Source: Nocardioides campestrisoli
Lineage (GTDB): Bacteria; Actinomycetota; Actinomycetes; Propionibacteriales; Nocardioidaceae
DNA: 64,000 bases
Direction of reading: 5' to 3'
NCBI RefSeq assembly: GCF_013624435.2
Contig: NZ_CP061768.1
Location: 3,314,001 to 3,378,000, forward strand
The first letter of the stretch is position 1, and each line of letters begins with the position of its first letter. Positions 52,441-61,490 of the stretch are shown piece by piece. The notes beneath the pieces were generated by a model. It was not told where the DNA came from, did not search any database, and saw only the letters and a list, made by a program, of their open reading frames with translations. Both the position numbers and the translations under genes were made by a program.

Positions 52441-52476
52441 CGCCCGGCACGCAGCTTCCCCACTACGTGCCGGGCG
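52441..52476 (-). terminator. Hairpin between nrdR and nrdJ (partial terminator or attenuator)
   Basis: A perfect 11-bp stem CGCCCGGCACG/CGTGCCGGGCG with a 14-nt loop, 10 bp after the nrdR stop. The remaining leader to nrdJ holds a CGTACGT-CGTACGT direct repeat. It may reduce read-through, so nrdJ could also have its own promoter. Confidence 0.45.
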
Positions 52477-52486
52477 GATCGTGGGC

Positions 52487-52954
52487 CTATCCCGTCGGGA
52501 CGGGCAGCGGGCGCTCTGCGCGCAGCATGGCGATCTCCGCCTCGAAGTCCTCCGCGCTCTCGAAGGCGCGGTAGACGGAGGCGAACCGCAGGTAGGCGAC
52601 CTCGTCGAGCTCGCGCAGCGGGGCCAGGATCGCCAGGCCCACCTCGTGGGCCGGCACCTCGGCGACCCCCTCGCTGCGCAGGGCGTCCTCGACGGCCTGG
52701 CCGAGGCAGGCGAGCTGGTCCTCGGTGACCGGACGACCCTTGCACGCCTTGCGCACGCCGTGGATCGCCTTGTCGCGGGTGAAGGGCTCGGTGGCGCCGG
52801 AGCGCTTGAGGACCAGCAGCTGCATCTGCTCGACGGTGCTGAACCGCTTGCCACAGCTCTGGCAGGTACGCCGGCGGCGGATCTGGCCGCCGTCGTCGGA
52901 GACCCGGGAGTCGAGGACCCGCGTGTCGGTGTGCCGGCAGTGCGGACAGTGCAT
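52487..52954 (-). CDS. nrdR: Transcriptional repressor NrdR
   Basis: ATP/dATP-sensing repressor of ribonucleotide reductase genes, 155 residues. The N-terminal zinc ribbon is [15 protein letters not shown]...[12 protein letters not shown] (two CxxC pairs), followed by an ATP-cone (about residues 49-139: [22 protein letters not shown]...). The acidic strand [16 protein letters not shown] closes the cone, as in the family. It is first gene before nrdJ, and two NrdR boxes lie about 130-177 bp upstream of its ATG 52954. Confidence 0.97.
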   Translation of the reverse strand: MHCPHCRHTDTRVLDSRVSDDGGQIRRRRTCQSCGKRFSTVEQMQLLVLKRSGATEPFTRDKAIHGVRKACKGRPVTEDQLACLGQAVEDALRSEGVAEVPAHEVGLAILAPLRELDEVAYLRFASVYRAFESAEDFEAEIAMLRAERPLPVPTG

Positions 52955-53084
52955 GGGGTCTCCCTCCCTGGGTGAAGTCCGGGCACGCTGAAGAACACCC
53001 TGCTAAGGGTTCAACGCCTGTGGACGAGTGTCTGATTCCTGTGGATGAAACGGTTCTCGCTGTGGGGTCCGGGGAAGTCTCTGT

Positions 53085-53131
53085 GGACTAGATGTGGAGA
53101 ACCACAACGGTGTAAGTACTAGATGTAGTGG
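53085..53131 (-). promoter_or_regulatory. Pair of NrdR boxes upstream of nrdR
   Basis: Two 16-bp elements, 53085-53100 and 53116-53131, share (G/T)ACTAGATGT(G/A)G and are spaced 31 bp apart, three helical turns, the usual NrdR arrangement. On the gene's strand the second reads CCACTACATCTAGTAC. The rest of the 339-bp gap (52955-53293) holds several TGTGGA strings and no gene that I can see; it should also contain the promoter of the gene at 53294. Confidence 0.82.
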
Positions 53132-53293
53132 TAACCGTACGTCGCCGACACCACGGGTGCAAGCCGAACGGCCCAACACGCCGAGGCTGTTTTTCACCAC
53201 CTCCGCTCCCCCGGCAAAGCCGCAGGTCAGGGGCGTGGCGGGCGACCGAAGCGCTCTGGACCACCGTCGCGACGCACCTGTCACAATGAGGAG

Positions 53294-53668
53294 GTGGCGA
53301 CCGGGAAGCGTGCTGGAGCGAGGCGAGCGGCGCCCAGGCGTTCCGGCCCCTCGGTCAACACCAGCATCGCCGCGCTGGCAGCGGGGATCACCGCCTGCGT
53401 AGTCGCCTGGGGATACCTCGTCTACACGGCCATCGACTTCGGCACCTCCGCCCGGAGCGGGAGCTCGACCGGATGGGCGCTGCTGGCACTGGCCTCGCTC
53501 GGCGCGATGGCGTGCCTCTTCGTCGGGCTCCTGCTCGCCTCCCGGCTCAGCGCAGCGCTGGGGCTGGCGCGCAACCCCGCGCAGGGCGGGGACGAGGACA
53601 CCGAGGAGCCCACACCCGGCCCCCAGCCGCCGCCCCGGAAGCCCGGCGGACGACGCGCCGCCCGCTGA
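53294..53668 (+). CDS. Hypothetical membrane protein
   Basis: A 124-residue protein with a basic N-terminus (KRAGARRAAPRRSG), two hydrophobic helices (IAALAAGITACVVAWGYLVYTAI and TGWALLALASLGAMACLFVGLLLA) and an acidic then Pro/Arg-rich tail. No domain is recognised. Start GTG 53294. It is divergent from nrdR across the NrdR-box region and is followed by a terminator. Confidence 0.68.
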   Translation: MATGKRAGARRAAPRRSGPSVNTSIAALAAGITACVVAWGYLVYTAIDFGTSARSGSSTGWALLALASLGAMACLFVGLLLASRLSAALGLARNPAQGGDEDTEEPTPGPQPPPRKPGGRRAAR

Positions 53669-53678
53669 CCAGAGACGA

Positions 53679-53706
53679 AGAGGCGGGGCCCGCAGGCCCC
53701 GCCTCT
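53679..53706. terminator. Bidirectional hairpin terminator
   Basis: A perfect 12-bp stem (left arm AGAGGCGGGGCC) with tetraloop CGCA between convergent genes ending at 53668 and 53791, followed on the plus strand by a CCTCTTCC pyrimidine run. Confidence 0.82.
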
Positions 53707-53790
53707 CCTCTTCCCCGCTCCGCCGGCCGGGGTCGAGTCGACCGGCGGAAGCTATTCAGTTGTGGGTCTGTGAGATGAGCGATCCGGGCG

Positions 53791-54219
53791 TCAGCCCTCG
53801 AGCGGGACGCGGAGCTCCTGGCCCAGCATCACCACGCTCGAGTCGAGCGCGTTGAGCTGCTCGATCTCGTTCATCACCGCGCGCACGTCGCCGTCGTCGG
53901 CGATCTCGGCCGCGATCCCCCACAGGGTGTCGCCCTCGTCGACCATGACGACCTGCGTCGCGGGCGCGACGCCCTCCTTGTCGGTCGCCACCGAGACGGC
54001 GCCGAAGACGACGCCGGCGACCAGCACGGCGACCAGCGAGGTGAGGAAGACGACCAGACGACCGCGGCGGGTGAGCCGCACGGAGCCCTGTTGGCGACGA
54101 GCCTCAGGCCGCACCGCGCCGCGCTGGACGGGCACGGCGGGCGCCGGACCGCAGGCGGCCGGGCGCAGCTCGTGCACCGTCGCGAGGCGGACGGGGTGCT
54201 CGAGGGTCATGGTGCTCAT
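53791..54219 (-). CDS. LysM-domain membrane protein, likely SOS-induced division regulator
   Basis: A 142-residue protein: Arg-rich cytoplasmic N-terminus, one TM helix (VVFLTSLVAVLVAGVVFGAVSVA, about residues 55-77) and a C-terminal LysM domain (VDEGDTLWGIAAEIADD...QELRVPLEG) that would bind peptidoglycan outside. A LysM gene beside lexA is typical of Actinobacteria; relatives such as Rv2719c (ChiZ) and functionally similar DivS/YneA affect division during the SOS response. Two SOS boxes lie in the upstream gap. The role here is by analogy. Confidence 0.85.
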   Translation of the reverse strand: MSTMTLEHPVRLATVHELRPAACGPAPAVPVQRGAVRPEARRQQGSVRLTRRGRLVVFLTSLVAVLVAGVVFGAVSVATDKEGVAPATQVVMVDEGDTLWGIAAEIADDGDVRAVMNEIEQLNALDSSVVMLGQELRVPLEG

Positions 54220-54333
54220 CTGGGACCTCCTGGGGAAGTGGCGGTCAGCCGGTGGATCGCTGTCGACCTGATGTCTAGTCGCGACCTCCGACAGTCCTGC
54301 TGGGAGCGACTGGCGGGATGGTCTCGATCAGAC

Positions 54334-54407
54334 GTTCGATCGAACACATGTGCGACGTTAGAGCACCTGTTCGAACGAATCAAGCATCTGGGCGAACAAC
54401 TGTTCGA
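54334..54407. promoter_or_regulatory. Cluster of LexA (SOS) half-sites and boxes
   Basis: Within 74 bp there are three GTTCGA and two TCGAAC half-sites, plus one near-match. Two combine into boxes one base off consensus: 54340-54355 (TCGAAC-ACAT-GTGCGA) and 54392-54407 (GCGAAC-AACT-GTTCGA). The cluster sits in the 296-bp gap between the divergent LysM and GNAT genes and could regulate both. Nothing else is evident in the gap. Confidence 0.82.
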
Positions 54408-54515
54408 AGGGCGTGTCGCACCGACACCGGCTACGCGGGGCCCCCGGCCATGACACAGGGGATGTCACCAGTTTGAGGCATGCGGGCCGTTGGTCCCGCG
54501 CATAGCGTCCTGCAC

Positions 54516-55307
54516 ATGCGCGATCTCCTGACCACCCCCATGGAGACCATCGAGGCCGACCTCGCGGCCTTCCATGCCGCGGTGTCGAAGTCCCCGGTCT
54601 TTACGACCAGCGACGAGCCGGACGCCACGGTCTACTGGTCCCACCTGCCGCTGGCCGCGTGCAACGTGATCGCCACGGCGCGGATCGCCTCCGCCGACGT
54701 GCCCACGCGGGTCCCCGAGCTGCTGGAGCCGTTCCGGCAGCGTGGCCTGCCGTTCCAGTGGGTGACCACCCCGGAGACCACCACCCCGGCCTTGGAGGCG
54801 ACGCTGGCCCAGGCCGGGCTGACGCCGCACCAGGCGCCGGCGATGCACGTCAACCTCGAGCACCCGATCGACCCGCTGACTCCCGAGCACGTCTACATCG
54901 ACGTGGCCTGGCCCGACCACACCGAGCCCGCCGCCGCGACGATCTTCGCCGGTCTCGGCCTCTCGGCCTCGGCCAGCGCGAGCCACCTCGGCTTCCTGGA
55001 CACGCTCGACCCGGCCGACCACCAGTTCTTCGTGGCTCGCAGCATGTTCACCGGCGAGCCGCAGGGGGCCGGCAGCTCCCACCGTCGCGACGGCAGCGTC
55101 ATGTTCGGGAACGTGACGACGCTGGCCCAGGCCCGCGGGCGCGGGATCGAGCACGCGCTCACCGGCACGATGATGAACCGGGCCCGGGAGACCGGTGCCG
55201 GCACGGCCACCGTGATCGGCACCGACTCGACGTACCAGGCGCTGGTGGCACTGGGCTTCCGCACCGGCTTCGAGCTGGTCACCTGGGGCTGGACGCCGGA
55301 GGACTGA
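54516..55307 (+). CDS. GNAT-family N-acetyltransferase
   Basis: A 263-residue protein whose C-terminal half has the GNAT core: MFGNVTTLAQARGRGIEHALTG fits the acetyl-CoA pyrophosphate loop (motif A, here ARGRGIE), followed by the helix MMNRARETGAGTATVIG and TYQALVALGFRTGFEL, the usual motif B end. The N-terminal 120 residues are a degenerate first domain. Substrate unknown. Start ATG 54516 (MRDLLTTP) is preferred over one at 54480. It lies between an SOS box cluster and lexA. Confidence 0.82.
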   Translation: MRDLLTTPMETIEADLAAFHAAVSKSPVFTTSDEPDATVYWSHLPLAACNVIATARIASADVPTRVPELLEPFRQRGLPFQWVTTPETTTPALEATLAQAGLTPHQAPAMHVNLEHPIDPLTPEHVYIDVAWPDHTEPAAATIFAGLGLSASASASHLGFLDTLDPADHQFFVARSMFTGEPQGAGSSHRRDGSVMFGNVTTLAQARGRGIEHALTGTMMNRARETGAGTATVIGTDSTYQALVALGFRTGFELVTWGWTPED

Positions 55308-55320
55308 CGACACGCGGTCT

Positions 55321-55336
55321 TCGAACACCTGTTTGA
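55321..55336 (+). promoter_or_regulatory. LexA box of lexA
   Basis: TCGAAC-ACCT-GTTTGA, one mismatch from the consensus dyad, 63 bp upstream of the lexA ATG and 13 bp after the GNAT stop. This is the expected autoregulatory site. Confidence 0.88.
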
Positions 55337-55399
55337 AGTAGGCCTGCTGGAGCACTACGGTGAGGGCACGAGCCCGCACCACCCCCAGGAGGCACCAGG

Positions 55400-56128
55400 A
55401 TGGCGAAGACGCGCGAGACCAGCGGCAAGGTCGTGCCGATGCCGGACGGTCCTCCGGACGCCACCGGGCTGACCCCGCGCCAGCAGCGCATCCTCTCCAC
55501 CATCAAGGACTCCTTCGAGCAGCGCGGCTACCCGCCGAGCATGCGCGAGATCGGCCAGGCGGTCGGGCTGACCAGCTCGAGCAGCGTCGCGCACCAGCTC
55601 AAGGTGCTGGAGGAGAAGGGCTACCTCAAGCGCGACCCCAACCGGCCCCGCGCCCTCGAGGTCTTCCTGCCCGAGATGATGGCCGCCCGGCGGGCGATGG
55701 GCAACGCCGACGAGGCGAGCGTGGACCCCACGGGGATCGGCGACTCGATGCCCGCCGCGCAGTACGTCCCCGTCGTGGGCCGGATCGCCGCGGGCGGGCC
55801 GATCCTCGCCGAGGAGCGGGTCGAGGACGTCTTCCCGCTGCCCAAGCAGCTGGTCGGCGACGGCACCCTGTTCCTGCTCGAGGTCTCGGGCGACTCGATG
55901 ATCGATGCGGCCATCTGCCACGGCGACTACGTGGTGATCCGCCAGCAGCCGGAGGCCGCCAACGGAGAGATCGTCGCGGCGATGATCGACGGCGAGGCCA
56001 CGGTCAAGACCTTCCAGCGCAAGGACGGCCAGGTCTGGCTGCTCCCCCACAACGACGCCTACGAGCCGATCGACGGCACGCACGCCACGATCCTGGGCAA
56101 GGTCACGGCGGTCCTGCGCCGGATGTGA
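55400..56128 (+). CDS. lexA: SOS repressor LexA
   Basis: Represses SOS genes until RecA-stimulated self-cleavage. The 242-residue protein has a winged-helix DNA-binding domain (about 25-90: [24 protein letters not shown]...[19 protein letters not shown]). It also has a C-terminal S24 peptidase: cleavage site Ala131-Gly132 in RIAAGG, nucleophile Ser166 in VSGDSMIDA and Lys203 in ATVKTFQRK. Start ATG 55400 follows GGAGG at 55389-55393. The longer N-terminal extension is usual for Actinobacteria. Confidence 0.97.
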   Translation: MAKTRETSGKVVPMPDGPPDATGLTPRQQRILSTIKDSFEQRGYPPSMREIGQAVGLTSSSSVAHQLKVLEEKGYLKRDPNRPRALEVFLPEMMAARRAMGNADEASVDPTGIGDSMPAAQYVPVVGRIAAGGPILAEERVEDVFPLPKQLVGDGTLFLLEVSGDSMIDAAICHGDYVVIRQQPEAANGEIVAAMIDGEATVKTFQRKDGQVWLLPHNDAYEPIDGTHATILGKVTAVLRRM

Positions 56129-56157
56129 GGGTCGTCGCTCGTGTAGCCTCACCGGCG

Positions 56158-56919
56158 ATGCGCCGAAGCCGACGAGACCAGCACGACCGCGGGCGCGGGT
56201 CCCGCGGAGAGCCACCGGCGCCCCCGGCACCCGAGCTCTTCCGGACCCGGCCCGACGACCGGTTCAAGCTGACCGCCGACGCCTCCACCCTGGTCCGCGA
56301 CCTCGGTGAGCGGAGCGCCGAGACGGGCTGGCTCTCCCCGCTCGGCTACAACCTGACCATCAGCCACAGCCACCGGTTCGTCTGGTACCGGGTGGCCAAG
56401 GTGGCCACCCGCACGGTCCGGCACCACTTCGCCGCGCACTCGGTGACGATGGACGTCGACCACGCCATGCGGATCCACTACCCGACGTCGACGTTCTCGG
56501 ACTACTTCAAGTTCGCCTTCGTCCGGGACCCGCTGGACCGGTTCGTCTCCGCGTGGCACGACAAGGTCGTCAACCACAACTACTTCCGGTTCGACGCCGC
56601 GACGTACAAGCGGATGCAGGACGTCGTGGAGTTCGCGCGGTGGGTGAGCACCCAGGACCTGGCCGCGGTGCCCGGCACCGACCAGCACCTGGCCCTGCAG
56701 ACCAGGCTCGTCGACCTCAGCCAGGTGGACTTCGTCGGGCGGCTGGAGTCCTTCGACCGGGACTTCGCCGAGGTCTGCGAGCAGGTGGGCGCCCCCGCGG
56801 TGCCGGCGAACCCGCAGAACCAGACCGCCGCCCCCGGACAGCGCCGGGAGGCCTCGGCCGAGCTGGAGAAGTGGGTGCGCCGGATGTACCGGCGCGACTA
56901 CCAGATCCTCGGCTACTGA
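56158..56919 (+). CDS. Sulfotransferase family protein (Sulfotransfer_2 type)
   Basis: A 253-residue protein resembling carbohydrate sulfotransferases that use PAPS. RVAKVATRTVRHHF fits the 5'-phosphosulfate loop and FAFVRDPLDRFVSAWHDKV the 3'-phosphate motif (RDPxxRxxSxW). The C-terminus (ANPQNQTAAPG...MYRRDYQILGY) carries the family's final aromatic DY..L segment. The N-terminus is basic and Pro-rich with no signal or TM helix. The acceptor is unknown; a cell-surface glycan or lipid is plausible. Start ATG 56158; the last 7 bp overlap the convergent helicase gene. Confidence 0.85.
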   Translation: MRRSRRDQHDRGRGSRGEPPAPPAPELFRTRPDDRFKLTADASTLVRDLGERSAETGWLSPLGYNLTISHSHRFVWYRVAKVATRTVRHHFAAHSVTMDVDHAMRIHYPTSTFSDYFKFAFVRDPLDRFVSAWHDKVVNHNYFRFDAATYKRMQDVVEFARWVSTQDLAAVPGTDQHLALQTRLVDLSQVDFVGRLESFDRDFAEVCEQVGAPAVPANPQNQTAAPGQRREASAELEKWVRRMYRRDYQILGY

Positions 56920-58895
56920 GCCGAGGCCGCGAGCCGGCTCAGCGCCTTGCGCACCACCTGCGGGTCCGTCGTCGTCCACATCGGCGGCAGGCTCGCCTTG
57001 AGGAAACCGCCGTAGCGAGCCGTCGCGAGCCGGGAGTCCAGGATGGCGACCACCCCACGGTCCGACGTGGTGCGGATCAGTCGCCCGGCACCCTGGGCCA
57101 GCAGCAGCGCCGCGTGCGTGGCGGCCACCTGCATGAACCCGTTGCCACCGGCCCGGTCCGCCGCGCGCTGCCGGGCCGACATCAGCGGGTCGTCGGGCCG
57201 CGGGAACGGGATCCGGTCGATCAGCACCAGCTGACAGGTGTCGCCCGGCACGTCGAGGCCCTGCCACAGGCTCAGCGTCCCGAACAGGCAGGTGTGCGGG
57301 TCCTCGACGAACTGCCGGGAGAGCTCGGGGAGCTGAGCCTCCCCCTGGACCAGCGTGGTCAGGTGCGGCAGCCGCTCGCGCACCACCTCGGCCGCGGCCT
57401 CCGCCGCCCGCCGGGAGGAGAAGAGACCCAGCGCGCGACCCCCCGCCGCGTCGACCAGGTCGACGATCTCGTCCAGGTGCGCGGGGCCGAGCCCGTCCCG
57501 TCCCGGCGGGGGAAGCTGTCGCGCCAGGTAGAGGATGCCCTGGCGGCCGTAGTCGAACGGCGAGCCGACGTCGAGACCGCGCCACGGCAGGGCCTTGTCG
57601 TCGGCGGCCTGGGGCGCCCCGGTGTCGATCCGCTCCGAGGGCTTGAGCCCCACGCTGCCGGCCACCGAGCTGAAGTCGCCGCCGAGCATCAGGGTGGCGG
57701 AGGTGAAGACCACCGTCTTGTCGGTGAGCAGCCGATCGCGCATCTGCGCCCACACCTGCAGCGGCGCCACCGCCAACCGGGCGGGCATCCGCTCCCGGGC
57801 CTCGTTGAGCCACAGCACGTCGGCGTCGCTGCCCGCGGCCATCCGCTCGGCGGTGACGAAGACCTCCTGGGCCAGCCCCTTGGCCTGGGTTCGGGCGGCG
57901 TCCGCGTCCTTGGCGGCCTTGTCCTCCTTGCCGAACGCCGAGACCACCGCGCGTGCGGCGTCCCGGACCAGCACGAGGGCGTCGCTGAGCTGCTCGCTCG
58001 CGGAGTCGATCCGCCCGCCGGGGGTCATCGCCAGCGCGTCGGCGAGCGCCTCGGCAGCGTCGGCCAGGTCATCGGCCGGGTGGGAGGTGCTGGTCTGGTC
58101 CTCGACGAAGCGGGAGGCCCGGCGGGCCGCCCGCTCGACGTCGGCGACGCTCAGCTCGTCGGTGGCCGCCTGCGTGACCCGCGCGGTCAGCTCGTGCGCC
58201 TCGTCGATGACCACCACGTCGTACTCCGGGATCATCGGCACCCCCTCGATCGCGTCGATCGCGAGCAGCGAGTGGTTGGTGACGATCAGGTGGGACTGGG
58301 CCGCCTTCTCCTTGGCCCGCTCCGCGAAGCACTCCTGGGCGAAGGCGCAGCGGGCCGCGCCCAGGCACTCGCGGTGGTTGACGCTGACCTGGCGCCAGGT
58401 CCGGTCGGTGTGCCGGGGCGCGTGGTCGCGCTCCCCCGTGCCGCCCTGCTCGGACTCCTTCTCCGCCCAGGCGCGCAGCTCGAGCACCTCGGCGCCCATC
58501 GAGCCCGCGGGCACGTCGACCAGCACGCCCTGCTCGTCGGGCACACCCTCGCGCACCCGGTGCAGACAGGCGTAGTTGGAGCGCCCCTTGAGCACCGCGT
58601 ACGACGCGTCGAGCCGGTCCCCGACCGCCTCGACCAGCCGCGGGATGTCCCGCTCGACCAGCTGGTGCTGGAGCGCCAGGGTGGCGGTGGCGACCACCAC
58701 CCTGGTGTCGTGCAGGAGGCTCGGGACCAGGTAGGCCAACGACTTGCCGGTGCCGGTGCCGGCCTGGACGAGCAGGTGCTCGCCCTTGGCCATCGCCTCG
58801 GCGACCGCGTCGGCCATCGCGACCTGACCGTCCCGCTCCTGGCCACCCAGGGCGGTGACGGCGTCGCTCAGGACCTTCCGGACGGAATCAGGCAC
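56913..58895 (-). CDS. DinG/XPD-family ATP-dependent DNA helicase
   Basis: A 660-residue SF2 helicase with an expected iron-sulfur domain. Walker A is AGTGTGKS (Lys51), motif II is VVIDEAHEL (DEAH), and the C-terminal helicase domain ends with QGAGRLIRTTSDRGVVAILDSR (motif VI). Between motifs I and II, YACLHRV and CLGAARCAFAQECF supply four cysteines for a 4Fe-4S cluster. Relatives unwind 5'-3' and remove R-loops or forks in repair. Its closeness to lexA fits a repair role, but no SOS box was found at its 5' end. Confidence 0.93.
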   Translation of the reverse strand: MPDSVRKVLSDAVTALGGQERDGQVAMADAVAEAMAKGEHLLVQAGTGTGKSLAYLVPSLLHDTRVVVATATLALQHQLVERDIPRLVEAVGDRLDASYAVLKGRSNYACLHRVREGVPDEQGVLVDVPAGSMGAEVLELRAWAEKESEQGGTGERDHAPRHTDRTWRQVSVNHRECLGAARCAFAQECFAERAKEKAAQSHLIVTNHSLLAIDAIEGVPMIPEYDVVVIDEAHELTARVTQAATDELSVADVERAARRASRFVEDQTSTSHPADDLADAAEALADALAMTPGGRIDSASEQLSDALVLVRDAARAVVSAFGKEDKAAKDADAARTQAKGLAQEVFVTAERMAAGSDADVLWLNEARERMPARLAVAPLQVWAQMRDRLLTDKTVVFTSATLMLGGDFSSVAGSVGLKPSERIDTGAPQAADDKALPWRGLDVGSPFDYGRQGILYLARQLPPPGRDGLGPAHLDEIVDLVDAAGGRALGLFSSRRAAEAAAEVVRERLPHLTTLVQGEAQLPELSRQFVEDPHTCLFGTLSLWQGLDVPGDTCQLVLIDRIPFPRPDDPLMSARQRAADRAGGNGFMQVAATHAALLLAQGAGRLIRTTSDRGVVAILDSRLATARYGGFLKASLPPMWTTTDPQVVRKALSRLAASAQ

Positions 58896-58924
58896 CCGTG
58901 AACCCTAGTCGGGACCGCCGACGC

Positions 58925-61204
58925 TCAGACGACGGCACCGGAGTCGTCGGGGGCCCGCTCGACCTTGACCTTGGTCTCCTTGCTCATCGGCCACCGCTCC
59001 TGCAGGTAGGTGACCAGTGGGGTCGCGGTGAAGACCGAGCTGTAGGTGCCCACCACGAGGCCCACGAGCAGGGCGATCGCGAAGTCGCGCAGCGAGTCGC
59101 CGCCGAGGACCGCGAGCGCGGCCAGGATGAACATGGTGCCCAGACCCGTGTTGACCGTGCGCGGGAGCGTCTCCACCGCGGCCTTGTTGGCCATGTCACG
59201 GAAGAGCTCCCCGGGCTTGGAGCCCCGCCAGCGCTCGCGGATCCGGTCGAAGACGACCACGGTGTCGTTGACCGAGAGACCGATGATGGTCATCGCCGCG
59301 GCCAGGAAGATGCCGTCGATCGGCTTCTGCAGCCAGGCGAAGAGCCCGACCACGATCAGCACGTCGTGGGCCATCGCGATCACCGCGCTCAGGCCGAAGG
59401 TCCACTTGAACCGGATGGCGAGGTAGATCAGCTGGGCCGCGAAGGCGATGCCGAAGGCGATGATCGCCTTGTCCCGCAGCTCGTTGCCGAAGGAGGCGCT
59501 AATCGCCTCGTCGCGGACCTCCTCGGCGTCCCCGCCGATCTCGGCCAGCGCCGTGCGGATCTCCTCCGCCTCGTCGTTGCTGATCTCGCCGGTGCGGACG
59601 GTGATGTTCTCCTGGTCGGACTGCTGGACCGTGGCGGTCTCGAAGCCCGCGTCGGAGACGGCGTCGCGTGCCTCGTCGACGTCGACCGGCTGGGTGGTGG
59701 AGAACTCCATCACCCGGCCACCGCTGAACTCGACGCCCAGGTTGAGCCCGTTGACCACGATGCCGGCCAGGGCCACCAGGGTGACCACGCCGGAGATCGC
59801 CAGCCACAGGGCGCGCTTGACCATCAGCTGCGGGTTCTTGCGCTCCAGCCAGGTGCGGACCCGGCCGATGTCGCCGATGCCCGAGACCTTCGGGTGCCGG
59901 GAGATCCACTTGTTGCTGACGCCGAGCTCGGTGAGCACCCGGGCGATGATCAGCGCGGAGACCATCGAGGCGACGACACCGATGCTCAGCGTGACACCGA
60001 AGCCCTTGATCGGCCCGGAGCCGAGGAAGAACAGCAGGCCGGCGGCGAGCAGGGTGGTGACGTTGGAGTCGATGATCGCCGTCCACGCCTTGTTGAAGCC
60101 GATCATCAGCGCCCGGCGCAGGCCGGCGGACGGGTTCGCCTCGTACTCCTCACGCGCTCGCTCGAAGACCAGCACGTTGGCGTCGATCGCCATGCCGATG
60201 GCGAGCACGAAACCGGCCAGGCCGGGCAGCGTCAGCGTGGAGCCGAGCCCGATCAGCATCGCGTAGGCCAGCAGCGCGTAGGAGGCCAGCGCGATCGTGG
60301 CCAGGAAGCCGACGAAGCGGTAGACGAAGATGATGAAGAGCCCGGTGAGGATCAGACCGATGATCCCGGCCTGGATCGAGGCGTCGATCGCGGCCTCGCC
60401 CAGCGTCGGGCCGACCTCGCTGACCGAGATCACCTCGACCGGCAGGGGCAGGGCGCCGCCCTCGATCAGGATGGCGAGCTCGCGCGCCTCGGCGACGGAG
60501 AAGTTTCCGGTGATCTGGGTGGAGCCGATGATGGAGCTGCCGCAGGCGACCTGGACCTCGGGCGAGGAGATGACCTTGCCGTCCAGGACGATCGCGATCC
60601 GGCGCTGGTCTCCGGTCGCGCAGGCCGCGTCGCCGGAGAGCTTCTCGAAGGCGTCGGAGCCGGTGCCGGAGAAGTCGACGGCGACCGCCCAGCCGGTGCT
60701 GTTCTGCGGCTGCACCGCCTCCGCGCCGGTGATGTCGTTGCCCTCCATCACCGCGGGCCCGACCTCGAGCACGTCGCCCTGCTCGCTGGGCACCAGCAGG
60801 TTGCCCTTCTTCGAGGGCTTCTCGTCGGTGCTGGTCAGTCCGCCCTGGACGACGGGGTGGACGGTCAGCTGAGCGGTCCGGCCGATCGTGTTGACCGCCT
60901 GCTCGGAGTCCTGCACGTCGGGCAGCTCGACCAGGATCCGGTTCTCGCCGGAGCGGACGAGGGTCGGCTCGGAGACGCCGAGGGCGTCGACTCGGCCACG
61001 GAGCACCTCGACGGCGCGGTCGGTGTTCGCACCGTTCGCCTCCACCCCCGACGGGGAGTCCTTGGTCTCGAGCGTGATCGACGTACCACCGCTGAGGTCC
61101 AGACCCAGGCGGGGCTCCTTGTTGAGTGCGAGAACCGCGCACCCGACGAGGAGGCCGAGCACGAGAACGAAGCGGATCCAAGCACCACGTGACATGCGAC
61201 GCAT
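58925..61204 (-). CDS. secDF: Protein-export membrane protein SecDF (fused SecD and SecF)
   Basis: Proton-driven accessory of the Sec translocon that helps pull exported proteins across the membrane. The 759-residue chain joins SecD (about 1-440: RLGLDLSGGTSITLET, GMAIDANVLVFERAREE) and SecF (about 445-759: LNLGVEFSGGRVMEFS, VNDTVVVFDRIRE), with six TM helices in each half. In many Actinobacteria secD and secF are separate neighbours of yajC; none of that context is present, so this may be a second, stand-alone system. Start ATG 61204 or 61195. Confidence 0.95.
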   Translation of the reverse strand: MRRMSRGAWIRFVLVLGLLVGCAVLALNKEPRLGLDLSGGTSITLETKDSPSGVEANGANTDRAVEVLRGRVDALGVSEPTLVRSGENRILVELPDVQDSEQAVNTIGRTAQLTVHPVVQGGLTSTDEKPSKKGNLLVPSEQGDVLEVGPAVMEGNDITGAEAVQPQNSTGWAVAVDFSGTGSDAFEKLSGDAACATGDQRRIAIVLDGKVISSPEVQVACGSSIIGSTQITGNFSVAEARELAILIEGGALPLPVEVISVSEVGPTLGEAAIDASIQAGIIGLILTGLFIIFVYRFVGFLATIALASYALLAYAMLIGLGSTLTLPGLAGFVLAIGMAIDANVLVFERAREEYEANPSAGLRRALMIGFNKAWTAIIDSNVTTLLAAGLLFFLGSGPIKGFGVTLSIGVVASMVSALIIARVLTELGVSNKWISRHPKVSGIGDIGRVRTWLERKNPQLMVKRALWLAISGVVTLVALAGIVVNGLNLGVEFSGGRVMEFSTTQPVDVDEARDAVSDAGFETATVQQSDQENITVRTGEISNDEAEEIRTALAEIGGDAEEVRDEAISASFGNELRDKAIIAFGIAFAAQLIYLAIRFKWTFGLSAVIAMAHDVLIVVGLFAWLQKPIDGIFLAAAMTIIGLSVNDTVVVFDRIRERWRGSKPGELFRDMANKAAVETLPRTVNTGLGTMFILAALAVLGGDSLRDFAIALLVGLVVGTYSSVFTATPLVTYLQERWPMSKETKVKVERAPDDSGAVV

Positions 61205-61490
61205 CTTTCCCTAGCCGGTCGGGGCGACCCAATCCGGGGCGACCCGGGGATCCAACGAGCGTGGACCGGGCGGAGTTCCCGGAGTGGCGAGCGTCTCGTC
61301 CGGTTGTTACGGTGACCCGGCGCCGAGCCCCCGGACTGACGTTCCTGGGTGGGCTTCCGAGGTGCGCCTCTCGGGGACCGACCCCGACGTCCGGCCGATC
61401 CAGGCCGTTCGCTCGCCGCCATCTGCGGACCTGCTCAGGCGGTCCCGTGGCGGGGCGCTGCCTCGCACTCCGGCGCGGAGGAGCGATGAG
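61205..61490. other. Divergent intergenic region of 286 bp, secDF / symporter
   Basis: It should contain both promoters. I see no gene, dyad operator or riboswitch-like structure in it. The symporter ribosome site GGAGGA lies at its right end (61478-61483), followed by a three-codon-sized ATG-AGT-TGA at 61486-61494 that overlaps the TTG start. Confidence 0.5.
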
